DNA of 64,000 nt from Thermodesulfobacteriota bacterium (GCA_024763535.1 JANTFH010000007.1:1-64000); one strand, 5' to 3'. Shown: positions 1 to 10,825, numbered from the stretch's first letter. Notes: generated by a model from the sequence alone, not told the origin. Program-made: numbers and translations.

Positions 1-239
1 TCGACCGCCACATCCCGATCAAGGATGTCATGCGGACCCAGATAGCGACCACTACTGAAGAGACCAGTTTAATTGAGGCGATAAGGCTGATGATGAAGAA
101 TAAATTCGGCTGTCTGCCGGTAGTAGACAAAGAAAACAATCTGGTCGGTATCATCACGGAAGAGGATATCAGCCGACTGGCAATCAGGCTCCTGGAAAAG
201 GATGAAGAACGACAAAAACTTCTTCAGCTGAAACCTTGA
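1..239 (+). CDS. CBS-domain protein, C-terminal part (gene starts before the window)
   Basis: The frame is open from base 3 and gives 78 residues to a TGA at 237-239. The segment starts IPIKDVM and runs through a typical CBS-domain pattern (a variable strand, then a cluster ending GIITEEDISRLAI). CBS domains usually come in pairs that bind adenine nucleotides and control an attached enzyme, channel or kinase. Only the last domain is visible, so the parent family cannot be named. The ATG at base 30 is internal to the domain and is not the true start. Confidence 0.8.
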   Translation, partial: DRHIPIKDVMRTQIATTTEETSLIEAIRLMMKNKFGCLPVVDKENNLVGIITEEDISRLAIRLLEKDEERQKLLQLKP

Positions 240-245
240 GAGGAC

Positions 246-274
246 TTGACAAAACAGCTGACCGTAAATATCTT
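246..274 (+). promoter_or_regulatory. Sigma-70-type promoter for the Bax inhibitor-1 family gene
   Basis: TTGACA at 246-251 and TATCTT at 269-274 are separated by 17 bases. The element lies just after the CBS gene stop. Transcription would begin near 281, leaving a leader of about 70 bases before the ATG at 354. Confidence 0.55.
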
Positions 275-353
275 CAATGCTGCGAACTGACGGAAATTGT
301 CAACTGACGATGGCAAGCAAAGAAGTATAAACGATGTAAAGGAGAAAATAACT

Positions 354-1040
354 ATGCAAACCTTAAGCGCACAAAACAGCCGAGAGAGTGCCGTAGTCAA
401 TGAGTTTATCTACAGCGTCTACAACTGGATGGCAGTCGGCCTGGCTTTAACCGGCTTTGTCGCCTATTTTGTCGCCAACAGCCAGACCATGCTGCAACTT
501 ATCCTGGGCAACAAACTGGTCTTCTACGGACTTATCTTCGGTGAACTCGGCCTGGTCTTCACTTTAGCGGCCAGAATCAACAAACTCCAGCGCAGTACGG
601 CCATAACCCTCTACATTCTCTATGCGATTCTCAACGGGGCGACCCTTTCCACTATTTTTCTGATCTACGCCCGCTCGACCATAACCTCAACCTTCTTCAT
701 CTGCTCGGCGACCTTTATCGTCAGCAGCGGCTACGGGATGTTGACCAAGCGGGATCTGACCTCGATGGGAAGTTTTCTTTTCATGGGACTGATCGGCATC
801 GTCATCGCTTCGGTCGTTAACATGTTCGTGCAGAGCTCACAAATGAGCATGATGATCAGCTACATCGGGGTTCTGGTCTTTGTCGGTCTAACGGTTTATG
901 ATACCCAGCGCTTAAAACAGATGGCACTTACCCAGGAAGCCAACAGTAAAGGCGCGATCATGGGCGCGTTAGCTCTCTATCTTGATTTTATCAATCTCTT
1001 TTTAATGATGCTCAGAATCGTCGGCGGCGGCCGGGATTAG
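354..1040 (+). CDS. Bax inhibitor-1/YccA family membrane protein
   Basis: This 228-residue protein is almost entirely hydrophobic, with about seven membrane spans and the conserved late segment VFVGLTVYDTQRLKQM seen in bacterial BI-1/YccA/YbhL proteins. Eukaryotic relatives are calcium leak channels; E. coli YccA modulates FtsH. The exact role here is unknown. The frame can be extended upstream to a TTG at 297, but the ATG at 354 has an AAGGAG ribosome site (338-343) and matches the usual family start. Its stop overlaps the convergent queC by four bases. Confidence 0.9.
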   Translation: MQTLSAQNSRESAVVNEFIYSVYNWMAVGLALTGFVAYFVANSQTMLQLILGNKLVFYGLIFGELGLVFTLAARINKLQRSTAITLYILYAILNGATLSTIFLIYARSTITSTFFICSATFIVSSGYGMLTKRDLTSMGSFLFMGLIGIVIASVVNMFVQSSQMSMMISYIGVLVFVGLTVYDTQRLKQMALTQEANSKGAIMGALALYLDFINLFLMMLRIVGGGRD

Positions 1041-1729
1041 AGCGCCGGATCTTTGAGTGCCGCCTCGCGAAAGGCATTTTCGCGCAGGCGGCAGCTGTCG
1101 CAGAAACCGCAGGGTTTACCTTCAGAATCCGGATCATAACAGCTTATGGTCATCCCGTAATCAACCCCTAAAGCCACTCCCCGCTGAATAATCTCGCACT
1201 TTTTCAACGCCAGCAGCGGCGCCTGCAAACGAAAGTAGTCACTGCCTTCAACCCCGCTGCGGGTACCCAGATTAATCGTTTTCCGCATCGACTCAAGATA
1301 TTCCGGGCGACAGTCAGGGTAACCACTGTAATCCAGGGAATTGACCCCGATAAAGATATCCCGTGCCCCGATAACTTCGGCCCAGGAAGCGGCATAAGCA
1401 AGGAAAATGGTGTTGCGGGCCGGCACATAGGTAACCGGGATAACCTCGTCAGAGCCCAAATCGGCCCCCGATTTCGGAACCTCCAGATTTTTATCGGTCA
1501 GGGCCGAGCCGCCGATCCGGCCCAAATCCAGATTGAGCACAAGATGTTCGCAAGCCTCGAAAAACAGTGCCAGCTGCCGGGCCTTCTCAACTTCAATTTC
1601 CTGACGCTGGCCATAACTGAAACTTAAACAGAAAAGTGCAAAACCCTGATCTTTGGCGATTGCGGCAACGGTTGCCGAATCCAGCCCGCCACTTAATAAA
1701 ACTACTGCTTTTTTACTCTCAGATTTCAT
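1037..1729 (-). CDS. queC: 7-cyano-7-deazaguanine synthase (preQ0 synthase)
   Basis: QueC converts 7-carboxy-7-deazaguanine to preQ0 with ammonia and ATP, a cytosolic step in making queuosine for tRNA. The 230-residue product has the PP-loop motif SGGLDS near residues 13-18 and a C-terminal zinc site (a Cys in SCYDP followed by CGFCDSC). It is the last gene of the queA-tgt-yajC-secDF-queE-queC block and starts 26 bases after queE stops. An upstream TTG at 1741 in the same frame is possible, but the ATG at 1729 fits the family better. Confidence 0.95.
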   Translation of the reverse strand: MKSESKKAVVLLSGGLDSATVAAIAKDQGFALFCLSFSYGQRQEIEVEKARQLALFFEACEHLVLNLDLGRIGGSALTDKNLEVPKSGADLGSDEVIPVTYVPARNTIFLAYAASWAEVIGARDIFIGVNSLDYSGYPDCRPEYLESMRKTINLGTRSGVEGSDYFRLQAPLLALKKCEIIQRGVALGVDYGMTISCYDPDSEGKPCGFCDSCRLRENAFREAALKDPAL

Positions 1730-1755
1730 TATAAACCCCAAAAAATATTCCAGAT

Positions 1756-2403
1756 CTAGCGACCCCGATCAGCTTCCGGCCAGAGGAGAGTGTGGAGTTG
1801 CAACTGAAGACGGACTCTAACCCGATTTTCAAGCATTAACTCCGCCAGCCGAGACGGTGCGAAAGTAGCCGTGACCGGGCTGAAGATAATCTCCTTAGGC
1901 TTGATACCTGTCAAATGTTGCTTGATAAAATCCAGACTCCAGAAGAAATCATTCTCATCGACCAGGACAAATTTTAACTGGTGGTGCGGCTGCAGCTGTT
2001 TAAGATTGTTAAGATTGAAACTTGCAGACATTCCGCTGCCCGGGGTTTTCACATCAATAATGATATGAGCCCGGGAGTCGATCAGGTCTATATTCTGCGA
2101 GCCGTTGGTCTCAATCAGAACCGTAAAATCACGAACCAGAAGCTCCCGCACAAGACGCGGAGCGGCTTCCTGCAACAACGGCTCTCCCCCGGTAATTTCG
2201 ACCAGTGGGATTTGATACTCCAGCAGCCGGGCCACCACCTCGGCGACGGCAACCGCCTCACCGTCTGCCTCCGACCGGGCGTAACCGGTATCGCAATAGG
2301 AGCACTCAAGGTTGCAGCCGGCCAGGCGTACAAACAGACAGGGGAGTCCCGCAAATGTGGACTCCCCTTGAAGAGAATAGAAAATTTCGCTCAGTTTGAG
2401 CAT
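1756..2403 (-). CDS. queE: 7-carboxy-7-deazaguanine synthase (radical SAM)
   Basis: QueE is a radical SAM enzyme that contracts 6-carboxytetrahydropterin to 7-carboxy-7-deazaguanine, the substrate of QueC. The 215-residue protein shows the pattern CNLECSYC (CX3CX2C) for the 4Fe-4S cluster, an N-terminal EIFYSLQGE segment and the TGGEPLLQ motif. The frame is open further upstream into secF, but the ATG at 2403 precedes the family's normal N-terminus (LKLSEIFYS) and lies only four bases after the secF stop, so the two are probably translationally coupled. Confidence 0.95.
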   Translation of the reverse strand: MLKLSEIFYSLQGESTFAGLPCLFVRLAGCNLECSYCDTGYARSEADGEAVAVAEVVARLLEYQIPLVEITGGEPLLQEAAPRLVRELLVRDFTVLIETNGSQNIDLIDSRAHIIIDVKTPGSGMSASFNLNNLKQLQPHHQLKFVLVDENDFFWSLDFIKQHLTGIKPKEIIFSPVTATFAPSRLAELMLENRVRVRLQLQLHTLLWPEADRGR

Positions 2404-2407
2404 AAGG

Positions 2408-3310
2408 TCAGCCTTTTTTGGGCTGCATAAAGATAACCACCGGACTGGCGATAAAAATCGAAGAATAGGTTCCGACGGTAACCCCGACAATCATGGCGAA
2501 AGCGAAATCGTGGATAACCCCGCCGCCGAGAAAAAAGAGGCTGATCAAAACCAGCATGGTGGTCAGTGAGGTCAGGATTGTCCGGCTTAAGGTCTCGTTG
2601 ATCGAGTCGTTAATCGTCTTGATAAAACCCGATTTGCCGGAACCTTTCATATTTTCGCGAATCCGGTCATAAACAACGATCGTATCATTCAATGAATAAC
2701 CGACTATCGCCAGCAGGGCCGCGACGATCGGCAGAGAGAACTCTTTGTCCAGCATAGCGAAAACCCCGACGGTAATCATCACATCATGAGCCAGAGCGAC
2801 AATCGCGCCGATCGCGAAACGCAATTCGAAACGTACCGTGACATAGATCAGGATACCAATCAAAGCATAAATGATTGCCAGCATTCCCTGTCGCCGCAAA
2901 TCCTTACCCACTTTCGGTCCGACCATCTCAACCCGCCGGATATCAACATTCTCAGCCCCGAAAGCTTTATTCAGCACGACCTTGATCCGGTCGGAGAGAC
3001 CGACCAGGTTGGAGTCCGACTTCTCCACCCGGATCAGAAACTCATGGGTTGCTTCACCCTCAAACTGCTGAATCGAGGCATCACCCATGTCGATCTCAGC
3101 CAGGGCTTTACGAATCTGATCAGAATCCAGCTCCTTGGTAAAACGAACCTGAACCATGGTCCCCCCGGCAAAGTCAATACCGTAATTAAGGCCGCCGCGA
3201 AACACCAGGGCGCCGATACCGATAATAATGACGACGATGGAAGCTATAATGAAAAAATAACGCTTGCCGACAAAATCGACATGCATTCGGTCTGAATTTA
3301 AAAACTCCAT
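2408..3310 (-). CDS. secF: Protein translocase subunit SecF
   Basis: SecF is an inner-membrane partner of SecD that uses the proton motive force to help pull proteins through SecYEG. The 300-residue length is typical. The protein has a first membrane span, the GGLNYGIDFAGGT motif, a periplasmic P4-type domain and five further spans, including the conserved GYSLNDTIVVYDRIREN segment. It follows secD with a 106-base gap containing a hairpin (3346-3377). Confidence 0.97.
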   Translation of the reverse strand: MEFLNSDRMHVDFVGKRYFFIIASIVVIIIGIGALVFRGGLNYGIDFAGGTMVQVRFTKELDSDQIRKALAEIDMGDASIQQFEGEATHEFLIRVEKSDSNLVGLSDRIKVVLNKAFGAENVDIRRVEMVGPKVGKDLRRQGMLAIIYALIGILIYVTVRFELRFAIGAIVALAHDVMITVGVFAMLDKEFSLPIVAALLAIVGYSLNDTIVVYDRIRENMKGSGKSGFIKTINDSINETLSRTILTSLTTMLVLISLFFLGGGVIHDFAFAMIVGVTVGTYSSIFIASPVVIFMQPKKG

Positions 3311-3345
3311 AAAGTTACTCTCCGAAAAATTAGTGACTTACAAAA

Positions 3346-3377
3346 CATCTTCCCATTTATAAAATTATGGAAAGATG
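3346..3377 (-). terminator. AT-rich hairpin between secD and secF, possible attenuator
   Basis: Inverted arms CATCTTCCCAT (3346-3356) and ATGGAAAGATG (3367-3377) can pair over 11 positions with one wobble around a 10-base loop. On the minus-strand transcript the stem is followed by UUUUG. The stem is AT-rich and the U-tract short, so it may only partly terminate and would lower secF relative to secD. Confidence 0.35.
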
Positions 3378-3416
3378 CTGATAAAGCGACTTAGCTGCAG
3401 GCTTTAAAACCTCGCG

Positions 3417-5009
3417 TTAGATACTTAATTTTTTCAAATGCCGATGCTCAGCGACCCAATCAAAGACCAGATGCGTCACAAAAATGGCGGTGTAAAGACT
3501 TGAGATTATCCCCAGAGAGAGAGTAACCGCGAAACCTTTAATCGGCCCGGTACCGTACTGGTAGAGAACCACCGCAGCAATCAGGGTCGTAATATTGGCA
3601 TCCATAATCGTCAGAAAGGCCTTGCCGTAACCACTGTCAAGACTTGCTCTGGGGGTTTTACCCAGGCGCAGCTCCTCTCGGATACGCTCGAAGATAAGCA
3701 CGTTGGCATCGACCGCCATACCGATCGTCAATACGATCCCGGCAATCCCCGGCAGGGTCAGGGTTGCCTGCACCAGAGCCAGAATACTCATGATGAAAAG
3801 GATATTCAAGATCAGGGCCAAATTCGCCACCAGACCGCTTAAACGGTAGTAGAGCACCATAAAGACAACCACCAGCAGAAAACCGACCACCATGGAGATA
3901 AACCCGTTCCGGATCGAATCCCGACCCAGGGAGGGTCCTACCGCCCGCTGTTCCAGGATTCTAATCGGGGCCGGCAGCGCTCCGGCCCGTAAGACGATCG
4001 CTAAATCGTGAGCCTCTTTAGCCGTAAAACGGCCGCTGACCTGGGCCTGGCCGCCGGAGATGCGCTCCTGAATCACCGGTGCGGAGTAGACATTATGATC
4101 GAGAATAATTGCCAGCCGCCGCTTGACATTGGCCGCAGTTATCTGATCAAAAAGCTTGGCTCCCTGTGCGTTGAATTCCAGAGCGACGTAAGGCTCACCG
4201 AACTGGCTGTTGAAACGAACGTTGGCATTGGAGATATATTCGCCCGTCATCAAGCTCTTTTTTTCGACTACATAGGGACGCTTGCTGAGCAGTACCCGGG
4301 TTTCCGGATCCCGCCGCTGTTCATAGAGAACCTCAAGGTTTTTACCGAGTTGCGCCTTAGTTACCTTGGCGGGATCAAACTGATCGTTAACCAGTTTGAA
4401 CTCTAAGAGAGCGGTTTTGCCGATCAAATCGATGGCCCGGCGGGAATCCTTGACTCCGGGCAGCTGCACCAAAATCCGGTTTTCCGCCTGAACCCTGATC
4501 TCCGGCTCGGAAACACCGAACTGGTCAATCCGGTTACGCATGGTTTCAACCGCCTGATCAAGAGCCAGTTTTTCCGTCCGCTGGCGTTCTTTATCACTCA
4601 CCTTGTAGAGAACAATCGAGCCTTGCGTCGACATATTCTCCCAAATTGGAAAATGATCGTTCATGTAAGCCGTAAGCCGATCAACATCGGCCTCACTTTC
4701 GAGTTTGATCCGGATAATTCCATTATCGGTCTGGGTTACTTCCTGAACCCTGATATTATCATCCAGCAATGATTTTTTGACACTGGTCGTCATACGGTCG
4801 GTCGCAGCCTGCATCGCCTTTTCAACATCGACTTCCATCAGCAGATGGACGCCGCCCTGCAGATCCAGACCCAAATGAATTTTTTCCGTCGGAAAGATAT
4901 TACCCCACCACTTCGGCACATTACTGCTCATCGTCGGGAACAGGTAGATCAGGGCTAAAACAACCGTCACCAGAACAATTGCCAGCCTCAATTTCACACT
5001 CTTAATCAT
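3417..5009 (-). CDS. secD: Protein translocase subunit SecD
   Basis: SecD forms the SecDF proton-driven accessory complex of the Sec pathway. The 530-residue product has an N-terminal span, the motif HLGLDLQGGVHLLMEVD, a large periplasmic region (about residues 60-350) and a C-terminal bundle of membrane helices with GMAVDANVLIFERIREE. It lies between yajC and secF as in many proteobacteria. The 120-base gap to yajC holds a long inverted repeat that may fold in the leader. Confidence 0.97.
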   Translation of the reverse strand: MIKSVKLRLAIVLVTVVLALIYLFPTMSSNVPKWWGNIFPTEKIHLGLDLQGGVHLLMEVDVEKAMQAATDRMTTSVKKSLLDDNIRVQEVTQTDNGIIRIKLESEADVDRLTAYMNDHFPIWENMSTQGSIVLYKVSDKERQRTEKLALDQAVETMRNRIDQFGVSEPEIRVQAENRILVQLPGVKDSRRAIDLIGKTALLEFKLVNDQFDPAKVTKAQLGKNLEVLYEQRRDPETRVLLSKRPYVVEKKSLMTGEYISNANVRFNSQFGEPYVALEFNAQGAKLFDQITAANVKRRLAIILDHNVYSAPVIQERISGGQAQVSGRFTAKEAHDLAIVLRAGALPAPIRILEQRAVGPSLGRDSIRNGFISMVVGFLLVVVFMVLYYRLSGLVANLALILNILFIMSILALVQATLTLPGIAGIVLTIGMAVDANVLIFERIREELRLGKTPRASLDSGYGKAFLTIMDANITTLIAAVVLYQYGTGPIKGFAVTLSLGIISSLYTAIFVTHLVFDWVAEHRHLKKLSI

Positions 5010-5027
5010 CAGTTAACACTCCAAATC

Positions 5028-5103
5028 GAAAAACGGCACTCCCTTATCTCTGGCTCCAGCCCCGACCGGGGACATAAAAGGAACTCTCTGCAGACCGTTT
5101 TTC
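5028..5103 (-). other. Candidate structured leader upstream of secD
   Basis: A perfect 9-base inverted repeat (GAAAAACGG at 5028-5036, CCGTTTTTC at 5095-5103) encloses a 58-base interior containing a compact CCCC/GGGG hairpin. It begins 19 bases before the secD start on the minus transcript. No known riboswitch or leader family was recognised; this is a structural observation only. Confidence 0.35.
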
Positions 5104-5129
5104 AACACATTAAAATCAAAGTTTAAAAA

Positions 5130-5459
5130 TTAGTTTTCGTTTTCTCCGGTAACCACCGACATAATTTGACCACGAGCGATTTTGATTCTAACCTTCTCCG
5201 CCACTTCGACAGTCACAAATTTTTCTGAGACATTGGTAATTCTTCCGAGAATCCCGCCGGCAGTCACCACTTCATCACCCCGTTTGAGGCCGCTCAACAG
5301 CGCCTTATGCTCTTTCTGACGCTTCTGCTGCGGTCTAATAAGCAGAAAATAGAAGATAACAAACATCAAAATCAGCGGGATAAAAGATTTCATACCTTCC
5401 AGACCTCCCGCAGCCCCGGCCGCACCACCTTGAGCCATTGCATACGCTACACTAGACAT
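5130..5459 (-). CDS. yajC: Preprotein translocase subunit YajC
   Basis: YajC is a small single-span inner-membrane protein that copurifies with SecDF. The 109-residue product has an alanine/glycine-rich N-terminus, one membrane helix (about residues 26-42, LILMFVIFYFLLIRPQQKR) and the typical cytoplasmic segment LKRGDEVVTAGGILGRI. It is the usual first gene of the sec part of the operon. A ribosome site AAGGGG lies just upstream of the ATG. Confidence 0.96.
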   Translation of the reverse strand: MSSVAYAMAQGGAAGAAGGLEGMKSFIPLILMFVIFYFLLIRPQQKRQKEHKALLSGLKRGDEVVTAGGILGRITNVSEKFVTVEVAEKVRIKIARGQIMSVVTGENEN

Positions 5460-5530
5460 AAGATTCCCCTTCTTTGCAAAAAATATTTAAAGATAACTGA
5501 AAAAATTAAACCCTCGATTAATATATATTT

Positions 5531-7697
<2,167 letters not shown>

Positions 7698-7787
7698 ATT
7701 AATTTAAGGTCGTTGTAAATCTCAAAAACCAGCAAGCACAGGATTCACGATATAATTTACCAAAGATCGTGGTCGTATAAACACAAA

Positions 7788-7808
7788 AAAAACCTTTTAC
7801 CGGTTTTT
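7788..7808 (-). terminator. Weak terminator-like hairpin between the DUF2065 gene and queA
   Basis: AAAAACC (7788-7794) and GGTTTTT (7802-7808) form a short stem around a seven-base loop, followed on the minus strand by a run of eight Ts. It could end the TPR/DUF2065 transcript. Because it also lies downstream of the candidate queA promoter it could act as an attenuator. Only two GC pairs support the stem. Confidence 0.3.
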
Positions 7809-7857
7809 CTTAAAACAGCTCGAAAGCTTCGTTTGCGCCACTTACCAAAGCGACCCG

Positions 7858-7902
7858 CTTATAAAGCACAACTGCCGGTTTAAGTCAACCGGAATTCCGG
7901 TT
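7858..7902 (-). promoter_or_regulatory. Candidate queA-operon promoter overlapped by a 16-bp palindrome
   Basis: On the minus strand TTGACT (7883-7888) precedes TATAAG (7858-7863) by 19 bases, or TTTATA (7860-7865) by 17. The perfect palindrome AACCGGAATTCCGGTT (7887-7902) overlaps the -35 element. A third CCGGTT half-site lies at 7875-7880, 22 bases from the copy at 7897. The layout suggests an operator but no regulator is recognised. Confidence 0.35.
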
Positions 7903-7979
7903 AAATGGAAGCTTTAGCGGGGTGTTCTTGACAAAACTTGAGGGTTTCTTGAAAAATTAGGTTTTTATTAAATGACAAG

Positions 7980-8168
7980 TCAGAAGATATTCACCAGATA
8001 GAGCAGCGCCACTCCCGCCAGCATGGCTGTTAAACCGAACCCGCGCAAAAATTTTTCCGGCTGATCTTTAATCATCGCCAGGGTTTTCTTGATCGCCCCC
8101 GGAGCCAGAAAATAGGGCATACCTTCAAGAATCAGCGCCAGTCCCAAAGCCGTGAGAAAATATTTCAT
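7980..8168 (-). CDS. DUF2065 (YjeT-type) small membrane protein
   Basis: This 62-residue protein has two membrane helices (about residues 3-22 and 42-60) around a short charged loop with EKFLRGFG, the hallmark of the DUF2065/YjeT family. Function is unknown; in many proteobacteria it lies near hflC or purA. Here its ATG overlaps the stop of the upstream TPR gene by four bases (ATGA), so the two are probably translated together. Confidence 0.85.
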   Translation of the reverse strand: MKYFLTALGLALILEGMPYFLAPGAIKKTLAMIKDQPEKFLRGFGLTAMLAGVALLYLVNIF

Positions 8169-10081
8169 CGTTCTCCCTTGACCTGCAAATCCTTCAATTT
8201 ACGCTCAAGCTCACGCTTAAGTTCAGGATTCGTCTCCCACTTGAGAATATCCCGATAGAGTTTTTCCAGTTTTCCCGGAGCCACATATCTCTTGTTCGCC
8301 TGCCCCAGAGATTCATAAATGGTTACCAGACGCAGCGCCGCCAGGTGATGAAACTGCCGGCTGCCGCCGTCATAAAGCTTTTCAAAACGAACCAGAGCTT
8401 CAGCCGGCTCCCCGCTCCGATAATAGGACTCCGCCAACAAAAAGGTGATCCGTTCACTGAGCGGTCCCTCAAGTTCAAGTTTTTCAAGCCAGAGAAGTGA
8501 GGGCAGAGCTTTAAGATATGACTGCGAGGCAAAAAGGGATTCGGCCACCAGCATCACCAGTTCCGGAGCCTGACGCAGCAGTTTCTCATCTTCACGCCGG
8601 TCGAGAGAAAAATGCGTCATAACCTCACGGCAAATCCACTCGTCAAGCACCTTGGGCTCGGCCGTTTTCCCGGCCAGATCGCTGAGCATAAGCAGCAATT
8701 TCACCCGCACCACCGGATCTTTATAGTGATCGTAAAGTGAGCGGTAAAAGGTTACGGCTCCGGCATAACGACCCAGCTTCACCCGGCAGCTGCCGGCCAG
8801 CAGATCCAGTGTCAGACGCCGCGGGTTGAAGGAAGCATTTTCCCGCACCTTATAGGCCGGCAGGGCGGCCGGCACAAATTTGACTATATCGACACATTTA
8901 TTAAGCCGGCCAAGAGCTATCAGGAACGGGAAATAGAGCTTTTCCTGCTGCCAGAATTGCGGCTGCTCCCGGATCAGCTGATAGCCGCAGCTTACGGTCT
9001 CCGGATAATTTTCACTCTCGTAATCAAGCTGCAGCAGGGTTCCAAGATAAACGCTGCGGTTTGTATCCTTGGCCGGCAGCAGGGCAATCAGAGCCTTAAG
9101 CCATTTTTTTAACGCCGGCCGATCATCGCGGCCCCGGTCAATCTCCAGCAACAGTTCATAAACCGCCTGTTTATCCGTCTGCGGCAGGGCGAAAGCGGTA
9201 AGTTTAATCAATTCACTACGAATCTCAGACAGATCTCTGGTGGCCCGGAGCGAGCCTGCGGTCAAAAGCACCGCGGAAGCAAATCTCGTCGTATTCAAAT
9301 CGGCCGCCGGAGTCTGCAGCCAGCGTTTGACGGTATCCGTCATCAGTTTGCTGTCGCCGACATGCCAGGCGGATTCGACCAGGATGGCATAAAGATCCTG
9401 ACGCTCGGCGGTCGTCAGCGAAAACTCATTCGCATTACGGCTGATTTTTAACAGCAGCGGCAGCGCCGCTTTATAGTCCTGCTGATGGTAGGCTGAAAAC
9501 GCCGCCATCCAGTAGATCGCCTGACGATCGAGTTGCAGCGATTTGAGCCGCTGCGAATCAGCAATCTTCAACAACGGCGCAATCTGCTGTCCGGCGGCGG
9601 CAAAATCATCGCGGGCGAAATATATCCGGGAAAGCTTAAAAGCCGCCTTCAAGGCGGCATCTCCGCCGTCATAATCCCGGGTAACCCGGGTAAAATATTC
9701 AAGCGCCGCCGCGGGCTCACCGGCAGCCAGAAAACAGTCGCCCAGACGCAGCAGCAGATCCGCCGGATCGAATTTCAGACCGCTAACCGGGGCCGGCAGT
9801 TCCAATTTGGCGAATTCGCGGGAGGCGCTACTGCAGTCGCCGGTTTTAAGCGAGCAAAGAATCAAGGCCAGACGAGCCCGGGGAACCATTTTTGAATCGG
9901 GATAGTCGGCCAGAAACCGGGTCAGCTCGGCCCCGGCGAAATCATAGAGGCCGTCCGCGAAAGCCCCGAAAGCGACCTTGGCATCGTCATATTCTCCGGC
10001 GGCCGCCGGAGAGGGCCCGACACCTGCCGCAAACAGGGCGAAAAAGATCAAAAACAGCGTAATTATTAAAAGTCGGCGCAC
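8165..10081 (-). CDS. Exported TPR-repeat protein
   Basis: This 638-residue protein has a clear signal peptide (about residues 1-28, ending PAAAGEYDDA). It then has many helical pairs of the tetratricopeptide type, for example FADGLYDFAGAELTRFLADYP and SYYRSGEPAEALVRFEKLYD. TPR proteins of this layout usually act as periplasmic scaffolds. No enzymatic motif is visible. The start codon is GTG at 10081; no in-frame ATG lies close by. It shares a transcript with the DUF2065 gene. Confidence 0.75.
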   Translation of the reverse strand: MRRLLIITLFLIFFALFAAGVGPSPAAAGEYDDAKVAFGAFADGLYDFAGAELTRFLADYPDSKMVPRARLALILCSLKTGDCSSASREFAKLELPAPVSGLKFDPADLLLRLGDCFLAAGEPAAALEYFTRVTRDYDGGDAALKAAFKLSRIYFARDDFAAAGQQIAPLLKIADSQRLKSLQLDRQAIYWMAAFSAYHQQDYKAALPLLLKISRNANEFSLTTAERQDLYAILVESAWHVGDSKLMTDTVKRWLQTPAADLNTTRFASAVLLTAGSLRATRDLSEIRSELIKLTAFALPQTDKQAVYELLLEIDRGRDDRPALKKWLKALIALLPAKDTNRSVYLGTLLQLDYESENYPETVSCGYQLIREQPQFWQQEKLYFPFLIALGRLNKCVDIVKFVPAALPAYKVRENASFNPRRLTLDLLAGSCRVKLGRYAGAVTFYRSLYDHYKDPVVRVKLLLMLSDLAGKTAEPKVLDEWICREVMTHFSLDRREDEKLLRQAPELVMLVAESLFASQSYLKALPSLLWLEKLELEGPLSERITFLLAESYYRSGEPAEALVRFEKLYDGGSRQFHHLAALRLVTIYESLGQANKRYVAPGKLEKLYRDILKWETNPELKRELERKLKDLQVKGER

Positions 10082-10265
10082 CGGTAATCAACCTGCAATA
10101 AATTTAAAGAACAAACCGTAAAATGTCTGATCCCGGAAAGAATATCCTCACTGTGCAAAACAGCCAATCTTTGAATCTACCCTGAAACCGACTTTTCTTC
10201 AAGTCAAATTATTCTCCGGGCCGCCGGACTTGACAACTCTACCTCGAATGAATTAGTAAGGCGCC

Positions 10266-10643
10266 ATGCTGAATCTTCTCATTATCGGCTGCGGCGGTTT
10301 TCTCGGTGCCATCAGCCGCTTTCTTGTCTCGGAGCTGGTCTACAGTTTTATCGGTGCGGGCATGCCTTACGGCACCCTGGCGGTTAATCTGGGAGGCTCT
10401 TTTCTCCTCGGCATCGTGGCCCAGATCGGACTCACCGGCACCCTTTTTTCGGAGAGTGTCAACTCATTTGTCGGCATCGGTTTTCTCGGGGCCTTCACCA
10501 CCTTTTCCACCTTCAGCGTCCAGACCCTTGAACTCCTGGAAAGCGGCAGCCTCTTAAAAGCCTTTCTCAATATCTTTCTCAATATCACCCTCTGCCTGCT
10601 CGGAGCCTGGGGAGGATTCACCGCCGGGCGGCTCTTAACCTGA
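10266..10643 (+). CDS. crcB: Fluoride exporter CrcB/Fluc
   Basis: Fluc proteins are dual-topology dimeric channels that let fluoride leave the cell. The 125-residue product has four membrane helices, the start GGFLGAISRF, the pore asparagine segment AVNLGGSFLLG and the FTTFSTFSVQTLE motif carrying the phenylalanine track. It appears monocistronic. The upstream 184 bases were checked for the crcB fluoride riboswitch core and none was recognised. Confidence 0.95.
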   Translation: MLNLLIIGCGGFLGAISRFLVSELVYSFIGAGMPYGTLAVNLGGSFLLGIVAQIGLTGTLFSESVNSFVGIGFLGAFTTFSTFSVQTLELLESGSLLKAFLNIFLNITLCLLGAWGGFTAGRLLT

Positions 10644-10786
10644 AACCAGCCCCGTCCGGCCAAACAATAAAACTTTTTTCTCTCTTTTCCACATCTTTTT
10701 TTAATCCGCTAAGCCCCCTCCTCTTACTATATGTAACAACGACTCCTCAAAGACTTTTAAAGAGATAAAAAAAATTATATACCCCC

Positions 10787-10817
10787 TTGACATTTACTAT
10801 ATATTGTGGTTTATATG
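10787..10817 (+). promoter_or_regulatory. nrdJ promoter
   Basis: A perfect -35 TTGACA (10787-10792) is followed by an AT-rich -10 region at about 10810-10817 (TTATAT or TATATG, spacing 18-19). The first NrdR box lies in the spacer and the second just downstream, so NrdR binding would block polymerase. Confidence 0.6.
10794..10809 (+). promoter_or_regulatory. NrdR box, upstream copy
   Basis: TTACTATATATTGTGG closely matches the NrdR consensus acaCwAtATaTwGtgt in its conserved core. It begins exactly 32 bases before the second box, about three helical turns, the spacing expected for paired NrdR sites. Confidence 0.8.
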
Positions 10818-10825
10818 CTCTCCAA

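Noticed and set aside
10082-10265. Fluoride riboswitch upstream of crcB
   Set aside because: The conserved crcB-motif core was not found in the 184 bases before the ATG.
10724-10739. A third NrdR-like sequence (TTACTATATGTAACAA)
   Set aside because: Only the left half matches the consensus; it lies 70 bases upstream of the first good box and the right half lacks GTGT.
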